Shown in pieces: positions 8,635 to 15,929 of a stretch of DNA of 64,000 nucleotides. The notes beneath the pieces were generated by a model that did no database searches, was not told the origin of the DNA, and was given only the letters and a program-made list of their open reading frames with translations. How positions within the stretch are numbered: the first letter of the stretch is position 1; every line of letters begins with the position of its first letter. A program made the position numbers and the translations under genes. Source of the stretch: Chryseobacterium ureilyticum (GTDB lineage: Bacteria; Bacteroidota; Bacteroidia; Flavobacteriales; Weeksellaceae); NCBI RefSeq assembly GCF_900156735.1, contig NZ_FTOL01000015.1, positions 1 to 64,000 of the forward strand, read 5' to 3'.

Positions 8635-9568
8635 TAATATAAAAAATAACATTATATCAGCCCTTAACCAATGGTTAATTGATAATGACTATACAGCCAA
8701 TGATTTTGCCGCAAAATCAAATGTGCCTGCAAATTATCTGTCTTACATGCGGAAAAATATTTATTTCATTAGCACAGGTGGTAAAGATGTGGAAATTGAT
8801 GATAAATATTTCAGAATGATCTGTGATGCCATAGATTATGACCCTGATAACAAACTGGCATGGACACCACGACAAACACCTCAATTCACCCAAATGATAA
8901 CTTACTTATCTGATGCTAAAAAACACGGGTATACCAATATTATAATAGGTGAAACGGGATCAGGAAAAACTTACTGTACAGATATTTTCCTAAAACAAAA
9001 TCCAAAAGATATTTTTAAAGTAACAGTGGGTTCATTAGACAATATCACAGATCTATTGGATAAGTTAGGTCAATCAATGCGAATCCCTCTTGTTGGTTCT
9101 CCTTCAAAAAAGCTTAGAGATATCACAAAACACATTATCAAGTTAAAATTAGATGGCAGGGAACCAATGATAGTTTGGGATGAATCTGAGTACCTAAAGC
9201 AAGCAACATTGGCTAATATCAAAGAAATGCATGACCATCTATATGGCAAATGTGCATTGATTATGATTGGAACTAATCAACTTCTTACAAAAATTGAGAA
9301 GCTGAAAAATAAAAATGCTCCGGGAATGCCTCAGTTCTATAGAAGGGTAAAGTATGGAATTCGTCATTTAAGACCAATTGACACACGATTTAAAGAGTTT
9401 TTAACAAGCATCGCAGATCCACACCTAAAAAGGTTCCTTCAGGATGAATGTGAAAATTACGGTGAGTTGCATGATGCTTTACTTCCAGCCATGAGGGAAG
9501 CTGAAAGAATGGGAGAACCTCTGACGGAAAATTTAGTAAGAACAATACTTAACAAGCCTAAACAATGA
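8627..9568 (+). CDS. MuB-like AAA+ ATPase, target DNA activator
   Basis: 313 residues, against 312 for MuB. Residues 1-75 form a helix-turn-helix N-domain (NDYTANDFAAKSNVPANYLS). The AAA+ core has Walker A GETGSGKT (108-115) and Walker B MIVWDE (181-186), and sensor-like MIGTNQ follows at about 222-227. MuB coats target DNA in an ATP-dependent way, stimulates MuA and gives target immunity. It is coupled to the transposase by an 8-bp overlap and to the next gene by ATGA. Confidence 0.92.
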   Translation: MNNNIKNNIISALNQWLIDNDYTANDFAAKSNVPANYLSYMRKNIYFISTGGKDVEIDDKYFRMICDAIDYDPDNKLAWTPRQTPQFTQMITYLSDAKKHGYTNIIIGETGSGKTYCTDIFLKQNPKDIFKVTVGSLDNITDLLDKLGQSMRIPLVGSPSKKLRDITKHIIKLKLDGREPMIVWDESEYLKQATLANIKEMHDHLYGKCALIMIGTNQLLTKIEKLKNKNAPGMPQFYRRVKYGIRHLRPIDTRFKEFLTSIADPHLKRFLQDECENYGELHDALLPAMREAERMGEPLTENLVRTILNKPKQ

Positions 9569-10188
9569 GAAAAGCCATTTCATCAACGGACCTGTTAGCA
9601 AAAAAGTATGATCTTATTGAATGGGAAGGCGGATGGTATGATAACTTCTCTGAACCTGAAGCCTCCGGTTCCTGGTTCATCAGCGGACACTCCGGCAATG
9701 GTAAAACATCCTTTATGCTTGAATTGGCAAAAGCATTATCAAAATTTGATAGAGTACTTTTTAACAGCTTGGAAGAAGGAACATCCCGAACAATGCAACA
9801 GGCTTGGAAACGACATAATGTATCAGATTGCGGACGGAGTATTCAGCTTATTAAAGAAAAGTATGAAGATTTAAAAATAAGGCTGAACAAACGCAAATCT
9901 CCCCGCTTTATTATTACAGATAGTTGGCAGTACACCGGGATGACATTCGAGCAGTATTTGGACTTGAAAGAAACGTTTCCTGACAAGCTTTTCATATGGA
10001 ATAGCCAGATGGATGGAAATAAACCCCTCGGAAAAACAGCAATAAGAATCCAGTATGATGCAGATTTGAAAATATGGGTTGAAGGCTTTAAGGCATTTTC
10101 AAAAGGCCGATACCTTGGGAAATATTATGCTGATGGCCTAACTATTTGGGAAGAGGGAGCGCAAAAATATTGGTCTCAAACAGGATAA
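9565..10188 (+). CDS. P-loop ATPase of the transposition operon
   Basis: 207 residues. Walker A is GHSGNGKTS (about 41-49) and a hydrophobic strand plus Asp, FIITDSW (about 114-120), is a Walker B candidate. The layout is RecA/DnaB-like rather than AAA+. The start codon overlaps the MuB stop (ATGA, 4 bp). Mu has no equivalent at this place; comparable ATP-binding genes after MuB occur in Bacteroidota Mu-like prophages (from memory). A role in replication or target selection is inference. Confidence 0.7.
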   Translation: MRKAISSTDLLAKKYDLIEWEGGWYDNFSEPEASGSWFISGHSGNGKTSFMLELAKALSKFDRVLFNSLEEGTSRTMQQAWKRHNVSDCGRSIQLIKEKYEDLKIRLNKRKSPRFIITDSWQYTGMTFEQYLDLKETFPDKLFIWNSQMDGNKPLGKTAIRIQYDADLKIWVEGFKAFSKGRYLGKYYADGLTIWEEGAQKYWSQTG

Positions 10189-10190
10189 AC

Positions 10191-10478
10191 ATGGATGAAA
10201 CAATCTTAAAAAGAGTTTTACAGCTTGATAGCTTAATTGGCTTTTTAAGTTGGCAGGAACGAACCGATATACATAAAAATCATGAGATCAGTTCATCCAG
10301 AATAAAATTAGCTTACGAATGGATTATCAAAGAAAATTGGAAGCCTCCAAAAATGAAATATGGACAGGACCGCCTTCTTTATTTCTATGATCCAATAAAT
10401 AACCACTGGCTTTGGGACGAAGATTATTTAAAAGTCCATCCACAATACAAAGAACTTAAAAATTTAAAAAATATATGA
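10191..10478 (+). CDS. Hypothetical early protein, 95 aa
   Basis: It starts 2 bp after the ATPase stop and ends in an ATGA overlap with the next gene. The ATG at 10191 is preferred over the upstream 10146, which lies inside the ATPase gene. It is a mostly helical, Trp-rich, charged protein. I do not recognise a family. Confidence 0.65.
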   Translation: MDETILKRVLQLDSLIGFLSWQERTDIHKNHEISSSRIKLAYEWIIKENWKPPKMKYGQDRLLYFYDPINNHWLWDEDYLKVHPQYKELKNLKNI

Positions 10479-11107
10479 AACCAACTAATGCACTAAAAGT
10501 GCTTACAACCGAGGAATTAGAGGCAGAATTGCAACAAAGAAAATCTGCTGAAGCTCAGGAGCGTGAACAAAAGCGTGAACAGTATGAGTCTTTAAAAAAA
10601 ACAGTCATTAAGGATCTCGCTCCATTTGCGGAACAGTTATCTGAGAATTTGACTGCTTTTAAAAACAAAGCATTCGCTGATATGGGTAGTTTATATGATC
10701 TACTTAAAGATTATAGCAAACGTCATCAAGACGGCAAGGGGAATTTTCAAATTGAAGACGAAAATTACCGCATTCTATTTAAGCGTTAAGGTAAAGGATC
10801 TTTTGATGAAAGATCACATCAGGCAGAAAAACATATTGTTGATTTTCTGACATCCAAATACGAAGGGGATCAAGATACAAAAGATTTAATCATGTCATTG
10901 CTCGAACGTAAAAAAGGGTCTTTGGATATTCTTTTAGTCCAAAAGCTTTACAGTATGGAAGATCGGTTTGAAGATCAAAACTGGAAAGAAGGGATTAGGC
11001 TGCTTAAAGAATCATACAGCTACAATCTAAGTAAGGACTACGTTTCATTTTACAAACGTGATGAAAACAATGTGTGGGAATTAATCAATTTAAATTTTTC
11101 TTTTTAA
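10475..11107 (+). pseudogene. DUF3164-family gene interrupted by an in-frame TAA
   Basis: One frame runs from ATG 10475 to TAA 11105-11107 with a single internal stop, TAA at 10787-10789. The first part (104 codons) is a charged helical region ending NYRILFKR. The second part resumes without frame change as GKGSFDERSHQAEKH and ends in VSFYKRD and ELINLNF, matching the C-terminal pattern of DUF3164, a protein common in Mu-like phages. The total of 210 residues is the usual family length, and the stop replaces exactly one residue. A nonsense change such as CAA to TAA is the simplest reading. Re-initiation at ATG 10892 could give a 71-residue fragment. Suppression or sequencing error are alternatives. 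DUF3164 function is not established. Confidence 0.75.
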
Positions 11108-11108
11108 A

Positions 11109-11216
11109 ATGGAATTAATAGCAGGAATATCAACAGTGTGTTTTGTTACTGGAGTTATAATAGGTTCAGTTATTATGGCAGTATTTACAACAAATGAAAT
11201 TAACCAAAAAAAATAA
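11109..11216 (+). CDS. Small single-span membrane protein, 35 aa
   Basis: The ATG follows the DUF3164 stop by one base. Residues about 3-28 are one hydrophobic segment rich in Gly, Ile and Val (GVIIGSVIMAVF), followed by a polar tail ending NQKK. Placement in a tight operon and clean TM composition support it; its role is unknown. Confidence 0.5.
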   Translation: MELIAGISTVCFVTGVIIGSVIMAVFTTNEINQKK

Positions 11217-11221
11217 TCATT

Positions 11222-11602
11222 ATGTCAAATTTATCATTCGGAGAAAAGCGTCTCCGTCTCAATTTAGAAAATAAAAAACCGGGTAACGTTTTTTTTATTC
11301 AAAGTCTAACAGCAAGTATTTTGAATGCATTGGAGGATTTTAAAAATGATCCTCGAAATCAGGACCCGGAACAAATTCGATTAATCTGTATTGCTCAAAC
11401 TGAGTATGAGACCGCAGCCTTATTAGCTGAAAAGGCAGTAACTGATGGCACTGAAGCAGAAAAAAATCTTGTGTCATTTGGAAAGTATTTATTATCAAAT
11501 GAACGTAAAGAAAGTCTCCAATATCCAGAAGGTGTAAGAGGAATAGCAAATCTTAAAGAGGTTTATGATTCCGATATCAAGAACTGGCAGGATAGTCAAT
11601 AA
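11222..11602 (+). CDS. Acb2/Tad1-like hairpin protein (putative anti-CBASS/anti-Thoeris sponge)
   Basis: 126 residues. The N-terminal half has the FGEKRLRLN start, a helix, a loop, then RLICIAQTEYETAALLAEKA, the two-helix pattern I associate with the Acb2/Tad1 (DUF7681) family. Characterised members are oligomers that bind cyclic nucleotides or gcADPR and so block CBASS and Thoeris signalling. Residues about 85-126 form a second segment (FGKYLLSNER...DIKNW) found alone in other small Bacteroidota phage proteins (from memory). The location among accessory early genes fits an anti-defence gene. The family call is from pattern memory, not alignment. Confidence 0.5.
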   Translation: MSNLSFGEKRLRLNLENKKPGNVFFIQSLTASILNALEDFKNDPRNQDPEQIRLICIAQTEYETAALLAEKAVTDGTEAEKNLVSFGKYLLSNERKESLQYPEGVRGIANLKEVYDSDIKNWQDSQ

Positions 11603-11611
11603 TTTAGGTTT

Positions 11612-11656
11612 TTCCCCGTATAAGGGCTGGAGTGGGTTCGAATCCCACCGGGGAAG
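11612..11656 (+). ncRNA. tRNA-like minihelix (acceptor stem plus T arm only)
   Basis: TTCCCCG (11612-11618) pairs over 7 of 7 bases with CGGGGAA (11649-11655), and G11656 is in the discriminator position. Between them, GTGGG/CCCAC (11632-11636/11644-11648) closes a canonical T loop TTCGAAT (11637-11643) that stacks directly on the acceptor stem as in tRNA. T and A follow the 5' acceptor strand like U8 and A9. Only 13 nt (11619-11631) replace the D arm, anticodon arm and variable loop. CCA is not encoded. It lies in the gap between two phage genes. It cannot decode; it is either a deleted tRNA or a selected minihelix that might meet RNase P, CCA-adding enzyme, EF-Tu or a synthetase. Confidence 0.7.
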
Positions 11657-11687
11657 CAAATAAAAATTATAAACATAGAATAACTGA

Positions 11688-11975
11688 ATGAAATCACCAA
11701 TGGAAGGCATCGGCCTTGTGAAATTAGATCTTACAAAATTTGAGTTCCAGCAAAAAACTGATGTTATAAGCATCGGAGTATACCCTATAATGGATAAGGA
11801 GTTCAAAGAGATAAAGGCAATGAAAGCTTTTAACCTTGTCATTACAATTGAGATTACTCTTTGGTTGGGAGATTTCAAATTTGAGAAAACAAGGCATCAA
11901 ATCAAACGAAAAATAGAAGGTGATGAGTATGAATTACTGATTTACTTTTTTAAAGAAAAAGAAATATTAAAATAA
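11688..11975 (+). CDS. Hypothetical phage protein, 95 aa
   Basis: It begins 31 bp after the tRNA-like element. Alternating hydrophobic and polar residues suggest a beta-rich core (VISIGVYP, LVITIEITLWLG), with a basic segment near residue 68 and a Lys-rich end. I do not recognise it. A 127-codon frame lies opposite but has no context. Confidence 0.6.
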   Translation: MKSPMEGIGLVKLDLTKFEFQQKTDVISIGVYPIMDKEFKEIKAMKAFNLVITIEITLWLGDFKFEKTRHQIKRKIEGDEYELLIYFFKEKEILK

Positions 11976-11987
11976 CAAATCAACTTT

Positions 11988-12206
11988 ATGCGGTATTTCA
12001 AAGTAACATTTGTTCCGGTTGAATATGGAGAAAAAGCGTTGACAGTAATAGTCCCATTTTCTTCCGAAATAGAGATGAAGAAATTCTATAAAAGTGATTC
12101 AAATCAAATTATCGATTATGCTAATACTACAGAAAATGAATATAACGAATGGTCCACCTCCGAAGCAAAAAAGAAAAAATACCAAAAACTAGCAAAGCAA
12201 CTTTAA
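11988..12206 (+). CDS. Hypothetical phage protein, 72 aa
   Basis: A small protein with a beta-type N-terminus (RYFKVTFVP, ALTVIVPF), an acidic middle and a Lys-rich C-terminal helix. It is in line with its neighbours (12 and 18 bp gaps). No recognisable domain. Confidence 0.6.
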   Translation: MRYFKVTFVPVEYGEKALTVIVPFSSEIEMKKFYKSDSNQIIDYANTTENEYNEWSTSEAKKKKYQKLAKQL

Positions 12207-12224
12207 AACAAAATCATACACTTT

Positions 12225-12686
12225 ATGAAACCAAAAGAAAAATTAAAGGAGATTTTCTCCAATAAACGTCCCATTGATGTTGCCATTGAAATCAACGGCT
12301 TTACAGGCTATAAAACCACCCTGATTGATGATTTAACAGATGATGAAGTTGTTAAGCTTCTATCAATTTATGTCCCCACTGATAAAACTGTGGAAGAGGA
12401 AAACAATGATCTTAAGAACCAGCTTTTAAAAAACGGCTGGGTGTCCAAAATTTTAAAACTCGCTGAGGAAACCGGAATTAAGGAACCAAATGACTTTCAC
12501 AAGTTCAATAATTGGATGTATGTTTCAAGTGTTTTTAAAAAGCATTTAAATGCCCATTCTATCGAAGAACTTCAAAAAGTCTTCCTCCAGCTCCAAGGCG
12601 TTAAAAGTAATAATGCTAAAAGCGCAAAAAAGCCTATGACGAAAGCATGGTGGGAAAAATCAACAAAAAATATAAATCTTAATTAA
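12225..12686 (+). CDS. Conserved-looking phage protein, 153 aa, unknown function
   Basis: The N-terminal half is acidic and helical. The C-terminal half, FNNWMYVSSVFKKHLNAHSI then VFLQLQGVKSN and KAWWEK, resembles a small conserved protein I have seen in other Bacteroidota phages (FN-W-M-KxS-xKK-L-xx-xxEL pattern; from memory). It sits where Mu carries gemA-type regulators, but I cannot show homology. Confidence 0.65.
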   Translation: MKPKEKLKEIFSNKRPIDVAIEINGFTGYKTTLIDDLTDDEVVKLLSIYVPTDKTVEEENNDLKNQLLKNGWVSKILKLAEETGIKEPNDFHKFNNWMYVSSVFKKHLNAHSIEELQKVFLQLQGVKSNNAKSAKKPMTKAWWEKSTKNINLN

Positions 12687-12703
12687 ACTATAAAATTTAA
12701 ATC

Positions 12704-12886
12704 ATGTCAAATACAAAAAGCAATTATAAAGGAACTGATGAATTAATTGAAGAAATAACCAATTTCCTCATTGAAAAAACGAAAGATTTGGATAATGAAA
12801 CATTTAAAGAGGTTATGCAAGAGGTGGAAATGAGTATTTCTGATCAATTGACAGCACTAGAATTGGATGAAGCAAACGAAGAGTAA
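12704..12886 (+). CDS. Small acidic protein, 60 aa
   Basis: A very acidic, helical 60-residue protein ending in an E/D-rich tail (ELDEANEE), with gaps of 17 and 23 bp to its neighbours. Such small acidic phage proteins can be DNA mimics or inhibitors, but nothing here shows this. Confidence 0.55.
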   Translation: MSNTKSNYKGTDELIEEITNFLIEKTKDLDNETFKEVMQEVEMSISDQLTALELDEANEE

Positions 12887-12909
12887 TACAATACATAGAA
12901 AATATAATT

Positions 12910-13194
12910 ATGGAAGATTTTGAAGAAATGGAAATGCCAACTCCATGTTCATGTGGTGAATGGTTTGATCTGACCGATGGTTTTGCGAGTCTCCCTGACA
13001 TACAAACAACAGTATGTGAAGAATGTCATGATTTACAGTTAGAAATTGAAGGTCTAAAAGAAGAAATCGAAGAACTGGAAAATGACATTGCAAACGGTTA
13101 TAATAAACGTGAAAATAAAAAGCAGCTTAATTGCAGCAAAAAAGATTTAAAAAAATTGGAAGACAAATATATTTCCAGAGTTTCTGGGTTTTAA
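12910..13194 (+). CDS. Small zinc-ribbon-like coiled-coil protein, 94 aa
   Basis: The N-terminus has CSCGEW (Cys 13 and 15) and CEEC (Cys 36 and 39), a plausible zinc-binding set, followed by a strong heptad coiled coil (about 41-60, LEIEGLKEEIEELEND) and a basic tail. The fold suggests a small nucleic-acid or protein adaptor. No family recognised. Confidence 0.6.
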   Translation: MEDFEEMEMPTPCSCGEWFDLTDGFASLPDIQTTVCEECHDLQLEIEGLKEEIEELENDIANGYNKRENKKQLNCSKKDLKKLEDKYISRVSGF

Positions 13195-13211
13195 TTAAAA
13201 ATTACTTTAAA

Positions 13212-14210
13212 ATGAAAATCACATTACATTACATAGGCAACAAAATTTTAAGTGAAGGAATCTCTTTAGCAGATGAAGAACTTCAGCTAAACGAAAAAAT
13301 GACAGATCTTTTAAAGGATTACTTTTTAGGTTCTTTTAAGTCAGAAGAAACTTATCACTTTTACAGTGATACATATTTGGTAAACAATCCTGTTTACAAA
13401 GTAGCATCAGGAATCTTTGAAAATAGTTCGGATTTGTTAGCCTGGTCAAAAAATCTCGGTAGACTATTATATGAATCAGCTGAAAATCCGCGTATTCAAG
13501 GCGGTGATTTATTTGTGGTTTATTTTCCTGCTACTGATGAAAATGATGTCGATAAAGTCGGCTTCTTTAAAACGGAGAAAAAAGAACCATTTTTAAAGGT
13601 TTTTCCAAATAAATTGGAGCCTATAGAAGTTGATAAAGGTTTCAGTTTGTCAAAAATTGATAAGGCAGCATTGATCTACAACAAGGATAAAGAAAAAGGT
13701 TTTGTCCTTTCTGTTGTAGATAACAATAAAAACGGGGATATGTATTACTGGTTTGAGGATTTCCTGAAAGTAAGACAACGCACCGATGAGTATTTCCATA
13801 CACAGGAATCCTTAAACCTTTTTAAAGACTACATAAAAAAGCAACTTCCGGCAGAATTTGAAGTTTTAAAAGCTGATCAGGCGGACTTCCTGAATAAGTC
13901 AATCAAATTTTTCAAGGAGAAGGAAGAATTTAATCTGGAAGAGTTCAACAATGAAGTTTTAGGCGATGAAAAAGTGATCGAAAGTTTTAACGCCTTTAAA
14001 ACCGATTATGAGCAGGATATGCAGATCAATATCGCAGAAGAATTTCCGATCAGTGAAGGTGCTGTAAAAAAGGCACAGAGTAAGTTTAAAACCATCATCA
14101 AACTTGATACGAACTTTCATATTTATGTGCATGGTGATCGTAACCTGATTACGCAGGATAAGGACGAAAACGGGCAATTCTACAAACTTTATTACCAAAA
14201 AGAACAATAA
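13212..14210 (+). CDS. 37-kDa nucleoid-associated protein family (NA37/NdpA-like)
   Basis: 332 residues from ATG 13212; the frame is open to 13131, but that part overlaps the preceding gene. The pattern LHYIGNKILSEGISLADEELQLN, then GRLLYESAENPRIQGGDLFVVYF, a GFFKTEKKEPFLKV strand, and a late ISEGAVKKAQSKFKTIIKLD block matches the NA37 (YejK/NdpA) family. E. coli YejK associates with the nucleoid and topoisomerases; the role in phages is unknown. Being in the early/middle operon, it could act in replication or host takeover. Confidence 0.75.
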   Translation: MKITLHYIGNKILSEGISLADEELQLNEKMTDLLKDYFLGSFKSEETYHFYSDTYLVNNPVYKVASGIFENSSDLLAWSKNLGRLLYESAENPRIQGGDLFVVYFPATDENDVDKVGFFKTEKKEPFLKVFPNKLEPIEVDKGFSLSKIDKAALIYNKDKEKGFVLSVVDNNKNGDMYYWFEDFLKVRQRTDEYFHTQESLNLFKDYIKKQLPAEFEVLKADQADFLNKSIKFFKEKEEFNLEEFNNEVLGDEKVIESFNAFKTDYEQDMQINIAEEFPISEGAVKKAQSKFKTIIKLDTNFHIYVHGDRNLITQDKDENGQFYKLYYQKEQ

Positions 14211-14211
14211 C

Positions 14212-14397
14212 ATGATAATAATATTTAAAGTCTTCCTAATCCTTCTTTTGTTGGTATTTGGGATTCTACTGGTAATTGTTGTTTTTGGAATGGCTGATGC
14301 TAAAAAACATTTGGTAGAAATGGAAATTGAGATAGAGTTTGAATATATAAAAAGAGAACAGGATGAACAATCAAAAAATTCTGACTTAAAATATTGA
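14212..14397 (+). CDS. Small membrane protein, 61 aa
   Basis: The ATG lies 2 bp after the previous stop. Residues 1-25 are one strong transmembrane segment (VFLILLLLVFGILLVIVVFG), followed by a charged coiled-coil tail of about 35 residues. The topology is like Rz/i-spanin or a membrane anchor, but it lies far from the lysis genes. Confidence 0.6.
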   Translation: MIIIFKVFLILLLLVFGILLVIVVFGMADAKKHLVEMEIEIEFEYIKREQDEQSKNSDLKY

Positions 14398-14400
14398 ATT

Positions 14401-14709
14401 ATGAAAAGCAGATACAGAATAGCCAGATTACTGGTAAAAATGTGTAACACTTTAGAAGTATCAATCAATGAAGTGAGATCTGGAAACAGAAAACAACACC
14501 TGTGTGATGCTAGGAAGATAATTTGTTACATTTTGAGAGGTCAAGGCCTAACCCTTGAAGAGATTGGAAAGTTCTTAAAACGCGATCATAGTACAATTGG
14601 ATATAATATAAGGGAGTATCACACAATGATAAGTATTAATAAGAATTTTGAGTGTAAAGCAATCGAAATAAAAGATCTTTTAAAAAATGAAAACCCTGCT
14701 TACACTTGA
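14401..14709 (+). CDS. Stand-alone DnaA domain IV-like DNA-binding protein
   Basis: 102 residues. Residues about 24-68 match the DnaA C-terminal domain: Arg-rich start, HLCDARKIICYILRGQGLTLEEIG, then LKRDHSTIGYNI, corresponding to the DHSTV signature that contacts DnaA boxes. There is no AAA+ domain. It may bind DnaA boxes or similar sites in phage or host DNA, as initiator helper or competitor (inference). The next ATG overlaps its 3' end by 23 bp. Confidence 0.75.
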   Translation: MKSRYRIARLLVKMCNTLEVSINEVRSGNRKQHLCDARKIICYILRGQGLTLEEIGKFLKRDHSTIGYNIREYHTMISINKNFECKAIEIKDLLKNENPAYT

Positions 14710-15016
14710 CAATAGTAAATTACTTGTTTTAAACAACAGTATGCAGATCATTGATTCTTTAGTTTTACAGAACCAAGCTAAGAATTCAAGAAGTGTTTTA
14801 TCAATCTGTATGGAACTTCGGACAGAACTTTTGCAAAAAGCGATCAAGACCAGACAAAAAGATAAATCCTTTGTTTTAAAGTTATCCTATCATAAAGCTG
14901 AAGCTTTGCTGGTATATCTACGAGACTATGAAATTTACTTTCCGGATGAATTTGGATCCTACGAATCCAACGCGATTTTACAAATGAAAAATGAACTGCA
15001 TCGCCAGTTAATTTAA
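14687..15016 (+). CDS. Hypothetical phage protein, 109 aa
   Basis: It starts within the 3' end of the DnaA-like gene (23-bp overlap). It is mostly helical with LKLSYHKAEALLVYLRDYEIYF near the C-terminus. No recognised family. Confidence 0.6.
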   Translation: MKTLLTLDNSKLLVLNNSMQIIDSLVLQNQAKNSRSVLSICMELRTELLQKAIKTRQKDKSFVLKLSYHKAEALLVYLRDYEIYFPDEFGSYESNAILQMKNELHRQLI

Positions 15017-15038
15017 AACCTATTTAAACCTATTTTAA

Positions 15039-15347
15039 ATGAACATACTTATAATATCCGGAAGGATATCCGGCAAAACATACAGCTTAGAAGAACATGT
15101 ACAGTATTCAGAAGAAATCAATAAGGTTTCTGAAGCAACTGGTTATGATCTCGATCACGTATCAGATATGTTAGTATCTGTATTAAAAAAAATCAACAGT
15201 AATACAGAAGAGTTAATAGAAAATTTTGCAAAAGCTATTCTGTCAGCTCAATCTTTGGAAGCGGAAATAAAGAAAGCTGAAAAGCCCGCACCTAACCAAA
15301 CAAACCCCTACAACAGACAATATCAAAATAAAAGAAAATGGAAATAA
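15039..15347 (+). CDS. Hypothetical phage protein, 102 aa
   Basis: The N-terminus IISGRISGKTYS only loosely recalls a P-loop and lacks the spacing, so no nucleotide binding is claimed. The middle is helical and acidic, the C-terminus (from about 82) is Pro/Asn/Lys-rich and probably disordered. It overlaps the next gene by 10 bp. Confidence 0.6.
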   Translation: MNILIISGRISGKTYSLEEHVQYSEEINKVSEATGYDLDHVSDMLVSVLKKINSNTEELIENFAKAILSAQSLEAEIKKAEKPAPNQTNPYNRQYQNKRKWK

Positions 15348-15586
15348 ATGGCTATGAATATACAGAAGATGAAGTTTTAGAAGCTTTAAAAAAGAAGGGA
15401 TATTTAATATTAAAATTTGAAACCTATAATGAAGAACCGATACATGGCAGCACATTCGTCAAACATTATTTTACAACAAAATGTGCTGTAAAAGGCAATC
15501 AACTTCCATCAGATGAAAACATTTGGTTTAAAGTTGCTGAGAGAGAATTTGAAAAACCCTTTTTTAAGCCTGATTTAGCTAATTAA
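15338..15586 (+). CDS. Hypothetical phage protein, 82 aa
   Basis: It overlaps the previous gene by 10 bp and is followed 13 bp later by a terminator, so it ends this transcription unit. The sequence is mixed alpha/beta and acidic, with no recognised motif. Confidence 0.6.
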   Translation: MEINGYEYTEDEVLEALKKKGYLILKFETYNEEPIHGSTFVKHYFTTKCAVKGNQLPSDENIWFKVAEREFEKPFFKPDLAN

Positions 15587-15599
15587 AAGAACTAAAGTA

Positions 15600-15626
15600 A
15601 GCTACGGTATCCCATAGCTTTTTTTG
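15600..15626 (+). terminator. Intrinsic terminator ending the early/middle operon
   Basis: AGCTA (15600-15604) pairs with TAGCT (15615-15619), extended by GG/CC inside a single mismatch, and is followed by seven T. It separates the long early operon from the two genes that follow. Confidence 0.65.
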
Positions 15627-15638
15627 TTAATTGGAGTT

Positions 15639-15646
15639 TACTTTTG
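15639..15646 (+). promoter_or_regulatory. Probable -7 promoter element
   Basis: TACTTTTG is an exact TAnnTTTG match 20 bp upstream of the ATG at 15666 and just after the terminator. No well-spaced TTG lies upstream, so strength is uncertain. Confidence 0.45.
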
Positions 15647-15665
15647 TGAATAAAAATTTTATTAA

Positions 15666-15923
15666 ATGAAAACATTAAAATATACTACAAGTAATGAAGA
15701 AATGCAAAAGATTAAAGATGCATTAAAGACTAATTCAATGGGAATAGGTTTCTCTATTTTATTTGATATCACAATTGAAAAAAAAGATCAGCATAATTCA
15801 ACTTTAATATTAACCCCTAATGATCCTGAGAAGGAAATTAACCCTATAGAATTTTTTGCTTTTGGTATTATTGTAGGTAGAGATTATTTAAAAAAGAATA
15901 TTATTATATTTGGTCCTAAATAA
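15666..15923 (+). CDS. Hypothetical phage protein, 85 aa
   Basis: Small alpha/beta protein with hydrophobic strands (IGFSILFDITI, STLILTP, FFAFGIIVGRDYL). It starts a two-gene unit after a terminator and a -7 element. No recognised family. Confidence 0.6.
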   Translation: MKTLKYTTSNEEMQKIKDALKTNSMGIGFSILFDITIEKKDQHNSTLILTPNDPEKEINPIEFFAFGIIVGRDYLKKNIIIFGPK

Positions 15924-15929
15924 CTCCAA

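Noticed and set aside
9608..9874. 88-codon plus-strand frame inside the P-loop gene
   Set aside because: Fully inside a gene with clear Walker motifs; no start context.
11495..11878. 127-codon minus-strand frame across the tRNA-like element
   Set aside because: It lies antisense to two genes of a co-oriented operon, without promoter or recognisable protein pattern.
13959..14468. 169-codon minus-strand frame
   Set aside because: Shadow of the NA37, membrane-protein and DnaA-like genes; composition (Ile/Ser/Phe-rich) is that of reversed AT-rich coding sequence.
15039..15100. P-loop (ISGRISGKTYS) in the 102-aa protein
   Set aside because: Only five residues match and the following strand/helix context of a Walker A protein is missing.
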